A stretch of DNA of 64,000 bases from Streptomyces aquilus (GCF_003955715.1 NZ_CP034463.1:1612001-1676000); one strand, 5' to 3'; shown: positions 53,579-62,836, numbered from the stretch's first letter. Numbers and translations: made by a program. Notes: generated by a model not told the origin, from the letters alone.

Positions 53579-53681
53579 CGGCCTCCGACGCGAACATGCC
53601 GACCGACGCAGGGGCCCACCGGGCCACCGGCAAGAACGTTCCGGCCGATCCGTCCGGCCTCCGACGCGAACACGCCGACCG
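53579..53681. repeat. 76-bp-spaced direct repeat between GH27 and ROK genes
   Basis: A 27-bp element with core CTCCGACGCGAACA appears at 53579-53605 and 53655-53681 with one mismatch. A second shared word, GAACGTTCC, follows each copy (53634 and about 53717). This suggests a duplicated unit of about 76-80 bp. The second unit runs to the end of the ROK gene. Confidence 0.65.
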
Positions 53682-53731
53682 CCCCCGGCCACAGCCCCAG
53701 CCCCAGCCCCGGCCTGAACGTTCCTGCGGGA

Positions 53732-54679
53732 TCAGACCGGCGCCTTGTCCGCGCCCTTGGCGAGCGCCGCCGCGGCCGCCCCCACCAGCCCCGCGTCCGT
53801 ACCCATCTGGGCCGGCACGACCGCGAGACGCTGGACGAAGGACAGGGTGGCGTAGTCGGTCAGGGCCTTGCGGAGCGGCGTGAGGAGCACCTCGCCCGCC
53901 TTGCCCACTCCCCCGCCGATCACCGCGATGTCGATCTCGACGAGGGTCGCGGTGGCGGCGATCCCGGCGGCCAGCGCCTGCGCGGCCCGCTCGAAGGAGG
54001 CCACCGCGATCGGATCGCCGGCCCGGGCCGCGGCGGCCACCGCGGCGGCCGAGGTGTCCCCGTCCGGTCCGGGCCGCCAGCCGTTCTCGTACGCCCGCCG
54101 GGCGATGTTGGGACCGCTGGCGATCCGCTCCACACAGCCGCGCGAGCCGCACGCGCACGGGTCGCCGTCCATGTCCACGCTGATGTGACCGATGTGGCCC
54201 GCGTTGCCGGTCGGCCCCGGGTGCAGCCGGCCGCCCAGCACCAGGCCGCCGCCGACGCCCGTCGACACCACCATGCACAGCGCGTTGTCGTGCCCGCGCG
54301 CGGCGCCCTGCCAGTGCTCGGCGGCCGTGATCGCCACGCCGTCGCCGATCAGCTCGACCGGCAGTCCGCCGGTCGCCGCACGGACCCGCCGGACCAGCGG
54401 ATAGTCGCGCCAGCCGGGCACGTTGACCGGGCTCACGGTGCCCGCGGAGGCGTCCACCGGGCCCGCGCTGCCGATACCGAGAGCCGAGGCGCTTTCCCAC
54501 AACGGCGACACGGTGAGTTCGCCGAGCACCTCCTCGACGGCCCGCATGACGGTCTCGCCGTCCTCCTGGGCGGGCGTGGCGCGCTGCGCGCGGACCAGGA
54601 TGTGGCCGCGGTCGTCGACCAGCGCACCGGCGATCTTGGTGCCGCCGATGTCGAGCGCTGCCACGAGGTCGGTGTGCAT
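53732..54679 (-). CDS. ROK-family sugar kinase (glucokinase-like)
   Basis: A 315-aa protein. The ATP site is ALDIGGTKIAGALVDD at the N-terminus, then VNVPGWRDYPL, the catalytic Asp in LIGDGVAITAAEHW and STGVGGGLVLGGRLHPG. The ROK zinc signature GHIGHISVD...CACGSRGCVE supplies His and three Cys. It phosphorylates glucose or a related hexose in the cytoplasm. It is divergent from a LacI regulator with a 12-bp palindrome between them, so it is probably regulated by that protein. It may work with the upstream alpha-galactosidase on released sugars. Confidence 0.9.
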   Translation of the reverse strand: MHTDLVAALDIGGTKIAGALVDDRGHILVRAQRATPAQEDGETVMRAVEEVLGELTVSPLWESASALGIGSAGPVDASAGTVSPVNVPGWRDYPLVRRVRAATGGLPVELIGDGVAITAAEHWQGAARGHDNALCMVVSTGVGGGLVLGGRLHPGPTGNAGHIGHISVDMDGDPCACGSRGCVERIASGPNIARRAYENGWRPGPDGDTSAAAVAAAARAGDPIAVASFERAAQALAAGIAATATLVEIDIAVIGGGVGKAGEVLLTPLRKALTDYATLSFVQRLAVVPAQMGTDAGLVGAAAAALAKGADKAPV

Positions 54680-54756
54680 CAGTGTCAGATCTCCCCGTCA
54701 ACCGTCAGAAAAAGCGGGCCGTTCCGAGGTGGGGGCACGGACACGGCAATTGTGGT

Positions 54757-54788
54757 GGACAGTGTCCCCCGCATCTGACAACGTTGTC
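54757..54788. promoter_or_regulatory. Two palindromes between ROK kinase and LacI regulator
   Basis: GACAACGTTGTC (54777-54788) is a perfect 12-bp palindrome with the central CG of LacI-family operators. GGACA-G-TGTCC (54757-54767) lies 9 bp away. Both sit in the 219-bp gap between the divergent starts, so the LacI protein may bind here and control itself and the kinase. Confidence 0.65.
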
Positions 54789-54898
54789 CAGGCTCTATGC
54801 TCGACGCCACATCCTCATACAAAATCATGGACGCCGCACCCCTCCTTTGGGGATGAACCCGTGGATGACCCGTGGACGACAGGACAGGACGCCGTATC

Positions 54899-55948
54899 GT
54901 GCCCGAGACCACCCGCCGTGCAGAGCGAATCGCCGCCACGCGTTACGGCAACCGTCCGACGATGAAGGACGTGGCCGCACGCGCCGGAGTGGGCCTCAAG
55001 ACGGTCTCCCGCGTGGTCAACGGCGAACCGGGCGTGACCCCGGAGACCGAGCGGCGGGTGCAGGAGGCCATCGACGCGCTCGGCTTCCGCCGCAACGACA
55101 GCGCGCGGGTGCTGCGCAAGGGCCGTACCGCCAGCATCGGCCTGGTCCTCGAAGACCTCGCGGACCCGTTCTACGGCCCGCTCAGCCGCGCGGTCGAGGA
55201 GGTGGCGCGCGCCAACGGCGCCCTGCTGATCAACGGCTCCAGCGCGGAGGACCCGGACCGTGAGCAGGAGTTGGTGCTGGCGCTGTGCGCCCGGCGCGTG
55301 GACGGCCTGGTGGTCATCCCGGCCGGTGACGACCACCGGTATCTGGAGCCGGAGTTGAAGGCGGGCGTGGCCACGGTGTTCGTGGACCGTCCGGCCGGCC
55401 GGATCGACGCCGACGTGGTCCTGTCCGACAACTTCGGCGGCGCCCGCGACGGCGTCGCCCACCTCATCGCGCACGGCCACCGCCGGATCGGCTTCATCGG
55501 CGACATGCCCCGCATCCACACCGCCGCCGAGCGGCTGCGCGGCTACCGGGCCGCGATGGAGGACGCGGGGATACCGGTCGCGGAGAAGTGGATGTCCCTC
55601 GGGGTCACCGATCCGGAGCGGGTGCGCCGGGCGGCCGAGGAGATGCTGTCCGGGCCCGACCCGGTGACCGCGGTCTTCGCGGGCAACAACCGGGTGACGG
55701 TCACCGTGGTCCGGGTCCTCGCCGAGCACGCGCGCCGGGTCGCCCTGGTCGGCTTCGACGACATCGAGCTCGCCGACCTGCTCCAGCCGGGCGTCACCGT
55801 CGTCGCCCAGGACGCCGCCGCTCTCGGCCGCACCGCCGCCGAGCGGCTGTTCCGGCAGCTGGACGGCACGCTGGTCACCCCGGAGCGGATCGAGCTGCCG
55901 ACCCGGCTGATCACCCGCGGTTCGGGCGAGCTGCCGCCCGCGGACTGA
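54899..55948 (+). CDS. LacI-family transcriptional regulator
   Basis: About 349 aa. The LacI DNA-binding head is clear: TMKDVAARAGVGLKTVSRVV, then NGEPGVTPETERRVQEAI and the hinge FRRNDSARVLRKGRT. A periplasmic-binding-like sugar domain follows (IGLVLEDLADPFYGPLSRAV; HGHRRIGFIGD; VALVGFDDIELADLLQPGV). The GTG at 54899 has AGGACAGGA upstream; a GTG at 54872 would add nine residues. It likely represses the divergent ROK kinase and itself through the GACAACGTTGTC palindrome. The inducing sugar is unknown. Confidence 0.9.
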   Translation: MPETTRRAERIAATRYGNRPTMKDVAARAGVGLKTVSRVVNGEPGVTPETERRVQEAIDALGFRRNDSARVLRKGRTASIGLVLEDLADPFYGPLSRAVEEVARANGALLINGSSAEDPDREQELVLALCARRVDGLVVIPAGDDHRYLEPELKAGVATVFVDRPAGRIDADVVLSDNFGGARDGVAHLIAHGHRRIGFIGDMPRIHTAAERLRGYRAAMEDAGIPVAEKWMSLGVTDPERVRRAAEEMLSGPDPVTAVFAGNNRVTVTVVRVLAEHARRVALVGFDDIELADLLQPGVTVVAQDAAALGRTAAERLFRQLDGTLVTPERIELPTRLITRGSGELPPAD

Positions 55949-55952
55949 GGCC

Positions 55953-56753
55953 GTGCCCTTGAGCGACCGCACCCTGGAAGCGCTCGGTCTGGCCGAGGCG
56001 CCGCGCGACCACCCGCTGCTCTACCCGGGCGCGTGGCCCCCGGACTCCGGACTCCTCGACGGGGACCGGCTGTTGCCCCTCGACCGCCTCGTGCACGACG
56101 ACCGCGTCCCCGTCCTCGCCATCGGCTCCAACGCCAGCCCGGCCCAACTGCGCCACAAGATGGCCGAGTACGGGATCGTCTCCCCGATCCCGATGGTGCG
56201 CACCCGCGTCACGGGCCTCGGCGTCGGCGTCTCCGCCCATGTCAGCCGACTGGGCTATGTGTCCGCCTCTCCAGTCGAAGCGCCGGGAGCCGTACGGGAG
56301 TTGTACGTCATCTGGCTCGACGCCGAGCAGCTGGCCGTCGTCGACGCGAGCGAGGGAGCGCATCTGCCGGCCGGGAACTACCGGCGTGCGTGGCTGCCCT
56401 CCCCCGAGGTGCGGGTCGAACTCGCCGACGGCACCGCGCTGCCGGGGGCGTACGGGTACGTCAACACGCACGGCGTCCTCCACGACGGCACCGGCGCCCC
56501 GCGCACTCACCCCGGCCAGCGGCCGCTGCTCACCGAACTCCTCGTCGGGTCGGCCCGTTTGAGGGAGCTGTTCGGCGTCACGCCCGAGGAGTTCTGCGCC
56601 CGGGCGCGCGCCGACCACGAGCTGTGCCGGGAGGGGACGCGGCTGTTCAAGAGGGAGAAGATGGTGACGGCCTCCGGCCTGGAGCGGTACGCGGAGGCTC
56701 AGCAGACGGGCAGTCCGGGCACCGGCTCGTCGTTGTCGCCGCCCTTGAGGTAG
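55953..56753 (+). CDS. Uncharacterised protein, possibly gamma-glutamylcyclotransferase-like
   Basis: A 266-aa protein starting four bases after the LacI stop. VPVLAIGSNASPAQLRHKM resembles the (Y)GSN substrate loop of gamma-glutamylcyclotransferase-fold proteins, and a Glu-containing ASEGAHLPAGNYRRAWL segment follows. The match is weak, so the function stays open. Its last 55 bp overlap the 3' end of the convergent Ser/Thr kinase gene. An earlier true stop is not available in frame, so both reading frames use that DNA. Confidence 0.65.
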   Translation: MPLSDRTLEALGLAEAPRDHPLLYPGAWPPDSGLLDGDRLLPLDRLVHDDRVPVLAIGSNASPAQLRHKMAEYGIVSPIPMVRTRVTGLGVGVSAHVSRLGYVSASPVEAPGAVRELYVIWLDAEQLAVVDASEGAHLPAGNYRRAWLPSPEVRVELADGTALPGAYGYVNTHGVLHDGTGAPRTHPGQRPLLTELLVGSARLRELFGVTPEEFCARARADHELCREGTRLFKREKMVTASGLERYAEAQQTGSPGTGSSLSPPLR

Positions 56754-58399
56754 ACGTCGCTGACGTAGACGCCGGTGTTGCCGCTGTCGTCGTCGGTCTT
56801 CGCCCACCAGACGTTGGTCCACTCGCCGTATGTCTCGCGGCGGCCCAGGTTCTGCTGGCAGTAGAAGTAGTTGGTGCCCGCGTTGAGGACGCCCGCCTTG
56901 GCGCCGGAGGCGGTGTAGGAGTCGGCGGTCCGCCAGACCTGGCAGTTGTACTTGCCGCCGCCTGCGGAGACGCAGGACGCGGCGGGCTTGGGCGTCTCGC
57001 CCGCGCCGCTGCCGCTGGGGGCGGGGGCATGGCCCGAAGTCCTGCTCGGGGCCGGGCTGGTGGCCCGCGCAGTGGGCTTGCCGTCGGCCGTGGGACTCGC
57101 CGACGGAGTCGCCGTCGGTGTCTTCTTGGCGCCCTTCTCCGTCGGTTCGGGCTCGTCCGTGCGTACGGCGTCGCCACGGCCGCTCGCCGCCGACGTGGCC
57201 CTGGCGTCGGTGACGGAGGACGTGGAGCGCGCGTCGGTGTCCTTGTCGCCCGAGTCGTCGAGGAACGCCACGGTCGCTCCGGCCGACGCGAGCACGACGG
57301 CGACGGCCGCCGCGACGAGCAGCACCCGGCGCCTGCCCCGCGCGGGGCGAGCGGTGTCCATGGGGCCGGTGACGTCCGGGGCGGCCTGGGCCGGCGGCGG
57401 ACCGAAGCCCTGCGGCGCCGAGGGCGCGCCCGGTGCCGGCGGCGGACCGAACCCCGGCGGCACCGCCGGCACGCTGTGCTCCGTCACCACGGGCGGCGCC
57501 ACCGCCGTACCCCGCAGCCGTGTCGTGGCGGAGTCGGCCGCCCCGGAGTCCGCGACCGCCTGGAGCAGTGCGCGGGCCTCCTCCGCCTCCGGGCGCCCCT
57601 CGGGGCGTTTGTCGAGGAGCCGCTGGAGCACGGGTGCGAGCGCGCCCGCGCGCGTGGGCTGCGGCAGGGGCTCCGAGACGATGGCGGTGAGCGTGGAGAA
57701 CGTCGACGTACGCCGGAACGGCGAGGCGCCCTCGACCGCCGCGTACAGGGTGGCGCCCAGGGCCCAGACGTCCGAGGCGGGTCCCGGGTCGGCGCCCTGG
57801 GCGCGCTCGGGTGCCAAGTAGTCCAGGGAGCCGACGAGTTCGCCGCTGCGGGTCAGATGCGTGGCGGAACCGTCACCCGGGTCGTCCATCGTGGCGATGC
57901 CGAAGTCGGTGAGGACCACGCGGCCCGACCGGTCGAGCAGGATGTTGCCGGGCTTCACGTCCCGGTGCAGGACGCCGGCGCGGTGGGCGGCGGCGAGCGC
58001 GTCCATGACCTTGGCGCCGATGCCGGCGGCCTCGTGGGGGTCGAGGGTGCCGCGGTCGCGCAGGACGTCGTCCAGGGACGGTCCGTCGACCAGCTCCATG
58101 ACGATCAGCGGGCGGCCGTCAACCTCCCCCACGTCGTGCACGGCGATCACGCCGGGATGGCGCACCCGGGCCGCCGCGCGCGCCTCGCGCTGCATGCGCA
58201 GCCGCAGATCGGACAGTTCCGGCCCGTCCGCGTCGGTGTAGGTGCGCAGTTCCTTGACGGCGACCTCACGGCCGAGGACCTCGTCCACCGCCCGCCAGAC
58301 CACGCCCATGCCGCCCCGCCCGAGCTGGGCCAGGACGCGGTAGCGCCCGGCCAGCAGCCGGCCGGCCCCGTCCGTCCGTCCGTTGTCCCCCGAAGACAC
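56699..58399 (-). CDS. Membrane-anchored Ser/Thr protein kinase (PASTA-less, extracytoplasmic domain)
   Basis: A 566-aa protein. The kinase domain (about 20-285) has GRGGMGVVWRA, Lys in EVAVKELR, HRDVKPGNILL, LTDFGIATMDD and LDYLAPERAQG. A Pro-rich juxtamembrane linker (about 300-350) leads to a single helix (VLLVAAAVAVVLASAGATVAF, about 360-380). The outside has a long Thr/Ser/Ala-rich stalk and a C-terminal domain of about 80 residues with paired Cys (NCQVW..., YFYCQQNLGRRETYGEW), probably SH3-like and ligand-sensing. It should phosphorylate cytoplasmic proteins in response to an envelope signal. The start is a GTG at 58399. The 3' end overlaps the convergent gene. Confidence 0.9.
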   Translation of the reverse strand: MSSGDNGRTDGAGRLLAGRYRVLAQLGRGGMGVVWRAVDEVLGREVAVKELRTYTDADGPELSDLRLRMQREARAAARVRHPGVIAVHDVGEVDGRPLIVMELVDGPSLDDVLRDRGTLDPHEAAGIGAKVMDALAAAHRAGVLHRDVKPGNILLDRSGRVVLTDFGIATMDDPGDGSATHLTRSGELVGSLDYLAPERAQGADPGPASDVWALGATLYAAVEGASPFRRTSTFSTLTAIVSEPLPQPTRAGALAPVLQRLLDKRPEGRPEAEEARALLQAVADSGAADSATTRLRGTAVAPPVVTEHSVPAVPPGFGPPPAPGAPSAPQGFGPPPAQAAPDVTGPMDTARPARGRRRVLLVAAAVAVVLASAGATVAFLDDSGDKDTDARSTSSVTDARATSAASGRGDAVRTDEPEPTEKGAKKTPTATPSASPTADGKPTARATSPAPSRTSGHAPAPSGSGAGETPKPAASCVSAGGGKYNCQVWRTADSYTASGAKAGVLNAGTNYFYCQQNLGRRETYGEWTNVWWAKTDDDSGNTGVYVSDVYLKGGDNDEPVPGLPVC

Positions 58400-58486
58400 C
58401 GCCGCCCCGTTCCTCCGTACGCATGTGCAAGGTCGCGTACAGAGTACGGGGCGGCGGTGACAGTCCTCGTCGAGGTCGCCGAGGTG

Positions 58487-59776
58487 TTACTTGGCCGAGG
58501 CCGTCAGGTCCGCGCGGCGCGGTCCGGCGTACGACTGGAGGCGCGCCAGGGTCAGCCCGGTGAGGCGGGTGACCTCGCCGGTGTCCAGGGCGCCGCAGTC
58601 CAGGCCGCGCAGCAGGTACCCGGCGAGGGCCTTGGCGGTGGCGGGCTCGTCCATGACGTCGCCGTCGACGTGGTTGGCGTAGGCGGCGAGGCGCTTGGCG
58701 GCCGCTTCGAAGCCTTCGCGGTAGAAGGCGAAGACGGCCGCGTAGCGGGTCGGGAGGTGGCCGGGGTGCATGTCCCAGCCCTGGTAGTAGGCGCGGGCCA
58801 GGGCGCGGCGGGTGAGGCCGTAGTGCAGCTTCCAGGCCTCGTGGACCTTCTCCGTGGTGCCGACCGGCAGGACGTTGGTGGAGCCGTCCGAGACGCGTAC
58901 GCCGGTGCCGGCGGCGGCGACCTGCATGATCGCCTTGGCGTGGTCGGCGGCCGGGTGGTCGCTGGCCTGGTAGGCGGCGGAGACGCCGAGGCAGGCGCTG
59001 TAGTCGAAGGTGCCGTAGTGCAGGCCGGTGGCGCGGCCCTCGGCGGCGTCGATCATGCGGGCGACGGTGGCGGTGCCGTCGGCGGCGAGGATGGACTGGC
59101 TGGTCTCGATCTGGATCTCGAAGCCGATCCGGCCGGGGCCCAGGCCGCGGGCCTTCTCGAACTGCTCCAGGAGCCGGACCATGGCGGTGACCTGCTCGGG
59201 GTAGGTCACCTTGGGCAGGGTGAGGACCAGTCCGTCGGGCAGGCCGCCGGCCTCCATCAGGCCGGTGAGGAAGACGTCGAGGGTGCGGATGCCGCGGTCG
59301 CGGACCGGGGACTCCATGCACTTCATGCGGATGCCCATGTACGGGGCGGCGGTGCCGTTCTTGTACGCGTCCGCAACGAGACGGGCCGCGCGGGCGGCGT
59401 CCTGGTCCTCGTCGGTGCCCTTGTAGCCGTCCTCGAAGTCGACGCGCAGGTCTTCGATCGGCTCGCGCTCCAGCTTGGCGCGCACGCGCGCGTGGACGGG
59501 TTCGGCGAGGTCGTCGGAGAGTCCGAGCACGGCGGCGAAGGACGCGGCGTCCGGGGCGTGTTCGTCGAGGGCCGCGAGGGCCTGGTCGCCCCAGGAGCGC
59601 AGGGTGTCGGCGGCGAAGACGTTGCCGGGGACGTAGACGGTGTGGACGGGCTGGCGGGTGCCCGGGTCGCCGGGGTAGCGGCGCTCCAGTTCGGCGTCGA
59701 CCGGCGCGAGGGAGGCGCTGATCTCCTCGCTGACGGCGCCCGCGAGGCTCGTCGCCACCTGCTCCTGCTGACCCAT
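58487..59776 (-). CDS. DUF6986 HpcH/HpaI-aldolase-like (citrate-lyase-beta fold) protein
   Basis: A 429-aa barrel protein. DLRVDFEDGYKG, GIRMKCMESPVRDRGIRTLD, LPKVTYPEQVTAMVRLLEQF and GFEIQIETSQSIL match the metal-binding acid and Arg positions of the CitE/HpcH aldolase superfamily. Members cleave or form carbon-carbon bonds with CoA esters or 2-oxo acids; this subfamily's substrate is not known to me. AGGAGGGTG precedes the ATG at 59776, eight bases away. Transcription runs toward the kinase gene, 87 bp apart. Confidence 0.83.
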   Translation of the reverse strand: MGQQEQVATSLAGAVSEEISASLAPVDAELERRYPGDPGTRQPVHTVYVPGNVFAADTLRSWGDQALAALDEHAPDAASFAAVLGLSDDLAEPVHARVRAKLEREPIEDLRVDFEDGYKGTDEDQDAARAARLVADAYKNGTAAPYMGIRMKCMESPVRDRGIRTLDVFLTGLMEAGGLPDGLVLTLPKVTYPEQVTAMVRLLEQFEKARGLGPGRIGFEIQIETSQSILAADGTATVARMIDAAEGRATGLHYGTFDYSACLGVSAAYQASDHPAADHAKAIMQVAAAGTGVRVSDGSTNVLPVGTTEKVHEAWKLHYGLTRRALARAYYQGWDMHPGHLPTRYAAVFAFYREGFEAAAKRLAAYANHVDGDVMDEPATAKALAGYLLRGLDCGALDTGEVTRLTGLTLARLQSYAGPRRADLTASAK

Positions 59777-59967
59777 GCCACACCCTCCTGTTTTCCGCAC
59801 TACGGAATCAACAATCCGCAGAGCGAAGTTATCCGTGGTTCTTCCCGCAGGTCAACACCCCGTCCACAGCATGAGCCGCCACGCCCCTTCCGGCACCCCC
59901 CGCCCCACCACGCCCTCTTTCGCACACCGGTTCCCCCCTTCATCCTGATCCGTCGGGAGGGGATTTC

Positions 59968-60861
59968 ATGCCGGACACCGACAGAATGACGCGTCGCATG
60001 GGACTGAGAACCATGGTGGCCACCGCGCTCACCTTGCCCCTGATGGCCACGATGCCCGCCTCCGCCGCCCGCTCGGTCGGCCGCCGGCTCGATGCCATGA
60101 CCTTCAACCTGCGCTTCGCCAGTGCCGTCGAACCCAACAGCTGGGCCGTCCGCCGCCCGGTGATGCGCGCCCTGATGCGCCGCGAGGCCCCCACGTTCAT
60201 CGGCACCCAGGAGGGCCTCTACCAGCAGCTGCTGGACATCCACGCCGACCTCGGCCCGCACTACGCCTGGATCGGCACCGGCCGAGAGGGCGGCAGCCAC
60301 GACGAGTCGACCGCGGTCTTCTACGACACCCGGCGCCTGGCCCCGCTCGAACACGACACCTACTGGCTCTCCGACACCCCCCGGACGATCGGCTCGAACA
60401 CCTGGGGCGCCGCACTCCCCCGGATCGCCACCTGGGTCCGCTTCCGCGACCTCGCCGACGACGGGCGGGAGTTCTACGTCCTCAACACCCATCTCGACCA
60501 TGTGAGCCAGTACGCGCGCGAGCGCGCCACCCTGCTCATCGCCGAGGGGATCGCCGCGTTCGACCGCTCCCTACCGGTCGTCGTCACCGGCGACTTCAAC
60601 GCGGCGGCCCACGACAACCAGGCCTACGACAACCTCGTCGCGTCCGGGCTCGTCGACACCTGGGACGCGGCCGCCGAACGCGGCGACGCCTACGGCACGT
60701 TCCACGGCTACGAGCCGCTGACGCCGGACGGCGAGCGCATCGACTGGATCCTGGCCAGTCCGGGGGTGAAGGTCCACCGGGCCTCGATCAACACCTTCGC
60801 CGTCGACGGGCAGTTCCCGAGCGACCATCTGCCGGTCCAGGCGACGTTGACCCTGGGATGA
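59968..60861 (+). CDS. Secreted endonuclease/exonuclease/phosphatase-fold protein
   Basis: A 297-aa preprotein. The signal peptide (RRMGLRTMVATALTLPLMAT...ASAA) has a twin-Arg-like start. The EEP motifs are all present: MTFNLRFAS, IGTQEGLYQQ (Glu), LNTHLDHVS, VTGDFNAAAHD, RIDWILAS and PSDHLPVQATL (catalytic His). It hydrolyses phosphodiester or phosphate esters, perhaps nucleic acid, phospholipid head groups or sugar phosphates, outside the cell. GGGAGGGG precedes the ATG. It is separated from etfA by a strong terminator. Confidence 0.88.
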   Translation: MPDTDRMTRRMGLRTMVATALTLPLMATMPASAARSVGRRLDAMTFNLRFASAVEPNSWAVRRPVMRALMRREAPTFIGTQEGLYQQLLDIHADLGPHYAWIGTGREGGSHDESTAVFYDTRRLAPLEHDTYWLSDTPRTIGSNTWGAALPRIATWVRFRDLADDGREFYVLNTHLDHVSQYARERATLLIAEGIAAFDRSLPVVVTGDFNAAAHDNQAYDNLVASGLVDTWDAAAERGDAYGTFHGYEPLTPDGERIDWILASPGVKVHRASINTFAVDGQFPSDHLPVQATLTLG

Positions 60862-60864
60862 GCC

Positions 60865-60904
60865 GAGGCCCCCGCCACCGCCGGGAAGCGGTCGCGGGGG
60901 CCTC
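60865..60904. terminator. Bidirectional terminator between EEP gene and etfA
   Basis: Perfect 11-bp arms GAGGCCCCCGC (60865-60875) and GCGGGGGCCTC (60894-60904), with an inner ACCGC/GCGGT pair in the loop. It lies in the convergent gap. Confidence 0.82.
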
Positions 60905-60933
60905 GTACACCTGGAGGACAGGCGCTGCGGGGA

Positions 60934-61896
60934 TCAGCCCTTGCGGGCCTTGACCTCCTCGGTCAGGGCGGGGACGACGTCGAAGAGGTCGCCGACCACG
61001 CCGTAGTCGACCAGGTCGAAGATCGGGGCCTCGGCGTCCTTGTTGATCGCCACGATCGTCTTCGAGGTCTGCATGCCCGCGCGGTGCTGGATCGCGCCGG
61101 AGATGCCGGAGGCGATGTACAGCTGCGGCGAGACCGACTTGCCGGTCTGGCCGACCTGGTTGGTGTGCGGGTACCAGCCGGCGTCCACGGCGGCACGCGA
61201 GGCACCCACGGCCGCGCCGAGGGAGTCGGCGAGCGCCTCGATGATCGCGAAGTTCTCGGCGCCGTTGACGCCACGGCCGCCGGAGACGACGATCGCGGCC
61301 TCGGTCAGCTCCGGACGGCCGGTCGACTCACGCGGGGTGCGCCCGGTGACCTTGGTGCCGGTCGCCGCGGCGGAGAAGGTCACGGACAGCGCCTCGACCG
61401 CGCCGGCGGCCGGGGCGGCCTCCACGGCGGCCGAGTTCGGCTTGACCGTGATGACCGGGGTGCCCTTGGAGACACGGGACTTGGTGGTGAAGGAGGCGGC
61501 GAACACCGACTGGGTGGCCACCGGGCCCTCGTCGCCGGCCTCCAGGTCGACGGCGTCGGTGATGATGCCGGAGCCGATGCGCAGCGCCAGACGGGCGGCG
61601 ATCTCCTTGCCCTCCGCGGAGGACGGGACGAGGACGGCGGCCGGGGAGACGGCCTCGACGGCCGCCTGGAGGGCGTCGACCTTGGGGACGACCAGGTAGT
61701 CGGCGTACTCGGCGGCCTCGTGGGTGAGGACCTTGACCGCGCCGTGCTCGGCGAGGGCGGCGGCGGTGTCACCGGCGCCGTTGCCCAGCGCGACGGCGAC
61801 CGGCTCGCCGATGCGGCGGGCCAGGGTCAGCAGCTCCAGGGTGGGCTTGCGGACGGCACCGTCCACGTGGTCGACGTAGACGAGAACTTCAGCCAT
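60934..61896 (-). CDS. etfA: Electron transfer flavoprotein alpha subunit
   Basis: A 320-aa protein. The C-terminal FAD-binding domain is diagnostic: [19 protein letters not shown], then [20 protein letters not shown] and [19 protein letters not shown]. The N-terminus begins [13 protein letters not shown]. With EtfB it carries electrons from acyl-CoA dehydrogenases to the quinone pool. It follows etfB by 51 bp on the same strand. A strong terminator follows at 60865-60904. Confidence 0.96.
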   Translation of the reverse strand: MAEVLVYVDHVDGAVRKPTLELLTLARRIGEPVAVALGNGAGDTAAALAEHGAVKVLTHEAAEYADYLVVPKVDALQAAVEAVSPAAVLVPSSAEGKEIAARLALRIGSGIITDAVDLEAGDEGPVATQSVFAASFTTKSRVSKGTPVITVKPNSAAVEAAPAAGAVEALSVTFSAAATGTKVTGRTPRESTGRPELTEAAIVVSGGRGVNGAENFAIIEALADSLGAAVGASRAAVDAGWYPHTNQVGQTGKSVSPQLYIASGISGAIQHRAGMQTSKTIVAINKDAEAPIFDLVDYGVVGDLFDVVPALTEEVKARKG

Positions 61897-61947
61897 GGGA
61901 ATGCTCTCCTGCTTGGATCAGATGAGGGGCGGTCGGCGATTTCGGGC

Positions 61948-62736
61948 TCAGATGAACTTCTGGCCCGCGAGGAACTCAGCGAGCTGCTTGCCGCCCTCGC
62001 CCTCGTCCTTGACGATCGTGCCCGCGGTGCGCGCCGGACGGGCCGCCGCGGTCTCGACCTTGGTCCAGGCACCCTCGAGGCCGACCTCCTCGGCGTCGAT
62101 CTCGAGGTCCTCCAGGTCCCAGGACTCCACCGGCTTCTTCTTGGCCGCCATGATGCCCTTGAAGGAGGGGTAACGCGCCTCGCCCGACTGGTCGGTGACG
62201 GACACGACGGCCGGCAGGGACGCCTCCAGCTGCTCGCTCGCGGCGTCGCCGTCCCGGCGGCCCTTGACGGTGCCGTCCTCGACGGAGACCTCGGAGAGCA
62301 GGGTGACCTGCGGGACGCCCAGGCGCTCGGCGACCAGCGCCGGGACGATGCCCGCGGTGCCGTCGGTGGAGGCCATGCCGGAGATCACCAGGTCGTAGCC
62401 GGCCTTCTCGATCGCCTTCGCGAGCACCAGCGAGGTGCCGATCGCGTCGGTGCCGTGGAGGTCGTCGTCCTCGACGTGGATGGCCTTGTCGGCGCCCATG
62501 GACAGCGCCTTGCGCAGCGCGTCCTTGGCGTCCTCGGGGCCCACCGTCAGGACGGTGATCTCCACGTCGTCGTCGGAGTTCTCCGAGATCTGCAGCGCCT
62601 GCTCGACCGCGTACTCGTCCAGCTCGGAGAGCAGGCCGTCCACGTCGTCACGGTCGACGGTCAGGTCATCGGCGAAGTGCCGGTCGCCAGTGGCGTCGGG
62701 CACGTACTTCACGGTGACAACGATCCTCAAGCTCAC
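61948..62736 (-). CDS. etfB: Electron transfer flavoprotein beta subunit
   Basis: A 262-aa protein with typical start SLRIVVTVKYVPD and AMP-site segments (VEQALQISENSDDDVEITVL; LVISGMASTDGTAGIVPALV; GLEGAWTKVE absent of extra domains). It pairs with EtfA in fatty-acid and amino-acid oxidation. The start is a GTG at 62736. Upstream on the same transcript lie a leader hairpin (62770-62791) and a TACT-N4-AGTA palindrome framed by a longer inverted repeat (62837-62873), which suggests repression by a fatty-acid-type TetR regulator. Confidence 0.96.
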   Translation of the reverse strand: MSLRIVVTVKYVPDATGDRHFADDLTVDRDDVDGLLSELDEYAVEQALQISENSDDDVEITVLTVGPEDAKDALRKALSMGADKAIHVEDDDLHGTDAIGTSLVLAKAIEKAGYDLVISGMASTDGTAGIVPALVAERLGVPQVTLLSEVSVEDGTVKGRRDGDAASEQLEASLPAVVSVTDQSGEARYPSFKGIMAAKKKPVESWDLEDLEIDAEEVGLEGAWTKVETAAARPARTAGTIVKDEGEGGKQLAEFLAGQKFI

Positions 62737-62769
62737 GCCGGCTCTCCTACTGCTGCGTCGACATTTCTG

Positions 62770-62791
62770 TGCTGCCTACTTGCAGGCAGCA
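62770..62791 (-). promoter_or_regulatory. Leader hairpin of the etfBA transcript
   Basis: Perfect 8-bp arms TGCTGCCT (62770-62777) and AGGCAGCA (62784-62791) with a 6-base loop lie 33 bp upstream of the etfB start, within the expected leader. It could stabilise the mRNA or regulate it. Confidence 0.45.
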
Positions 62792-62836
62792 TAGGCGCCC
62801 CAAGGGGCCGATCCCGATCGGGGCGGCCCGCGCTCC

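Noticed and set aside
56033..59989. A 1318-residue plus-strand frame opposite the kinase and aldolase-like genes
   Set aside because: The recognised kinase, aldolase-fold and LacI-linked genes explain the DNA. The frame shows only low-complexity Val/Gly/Ala text.
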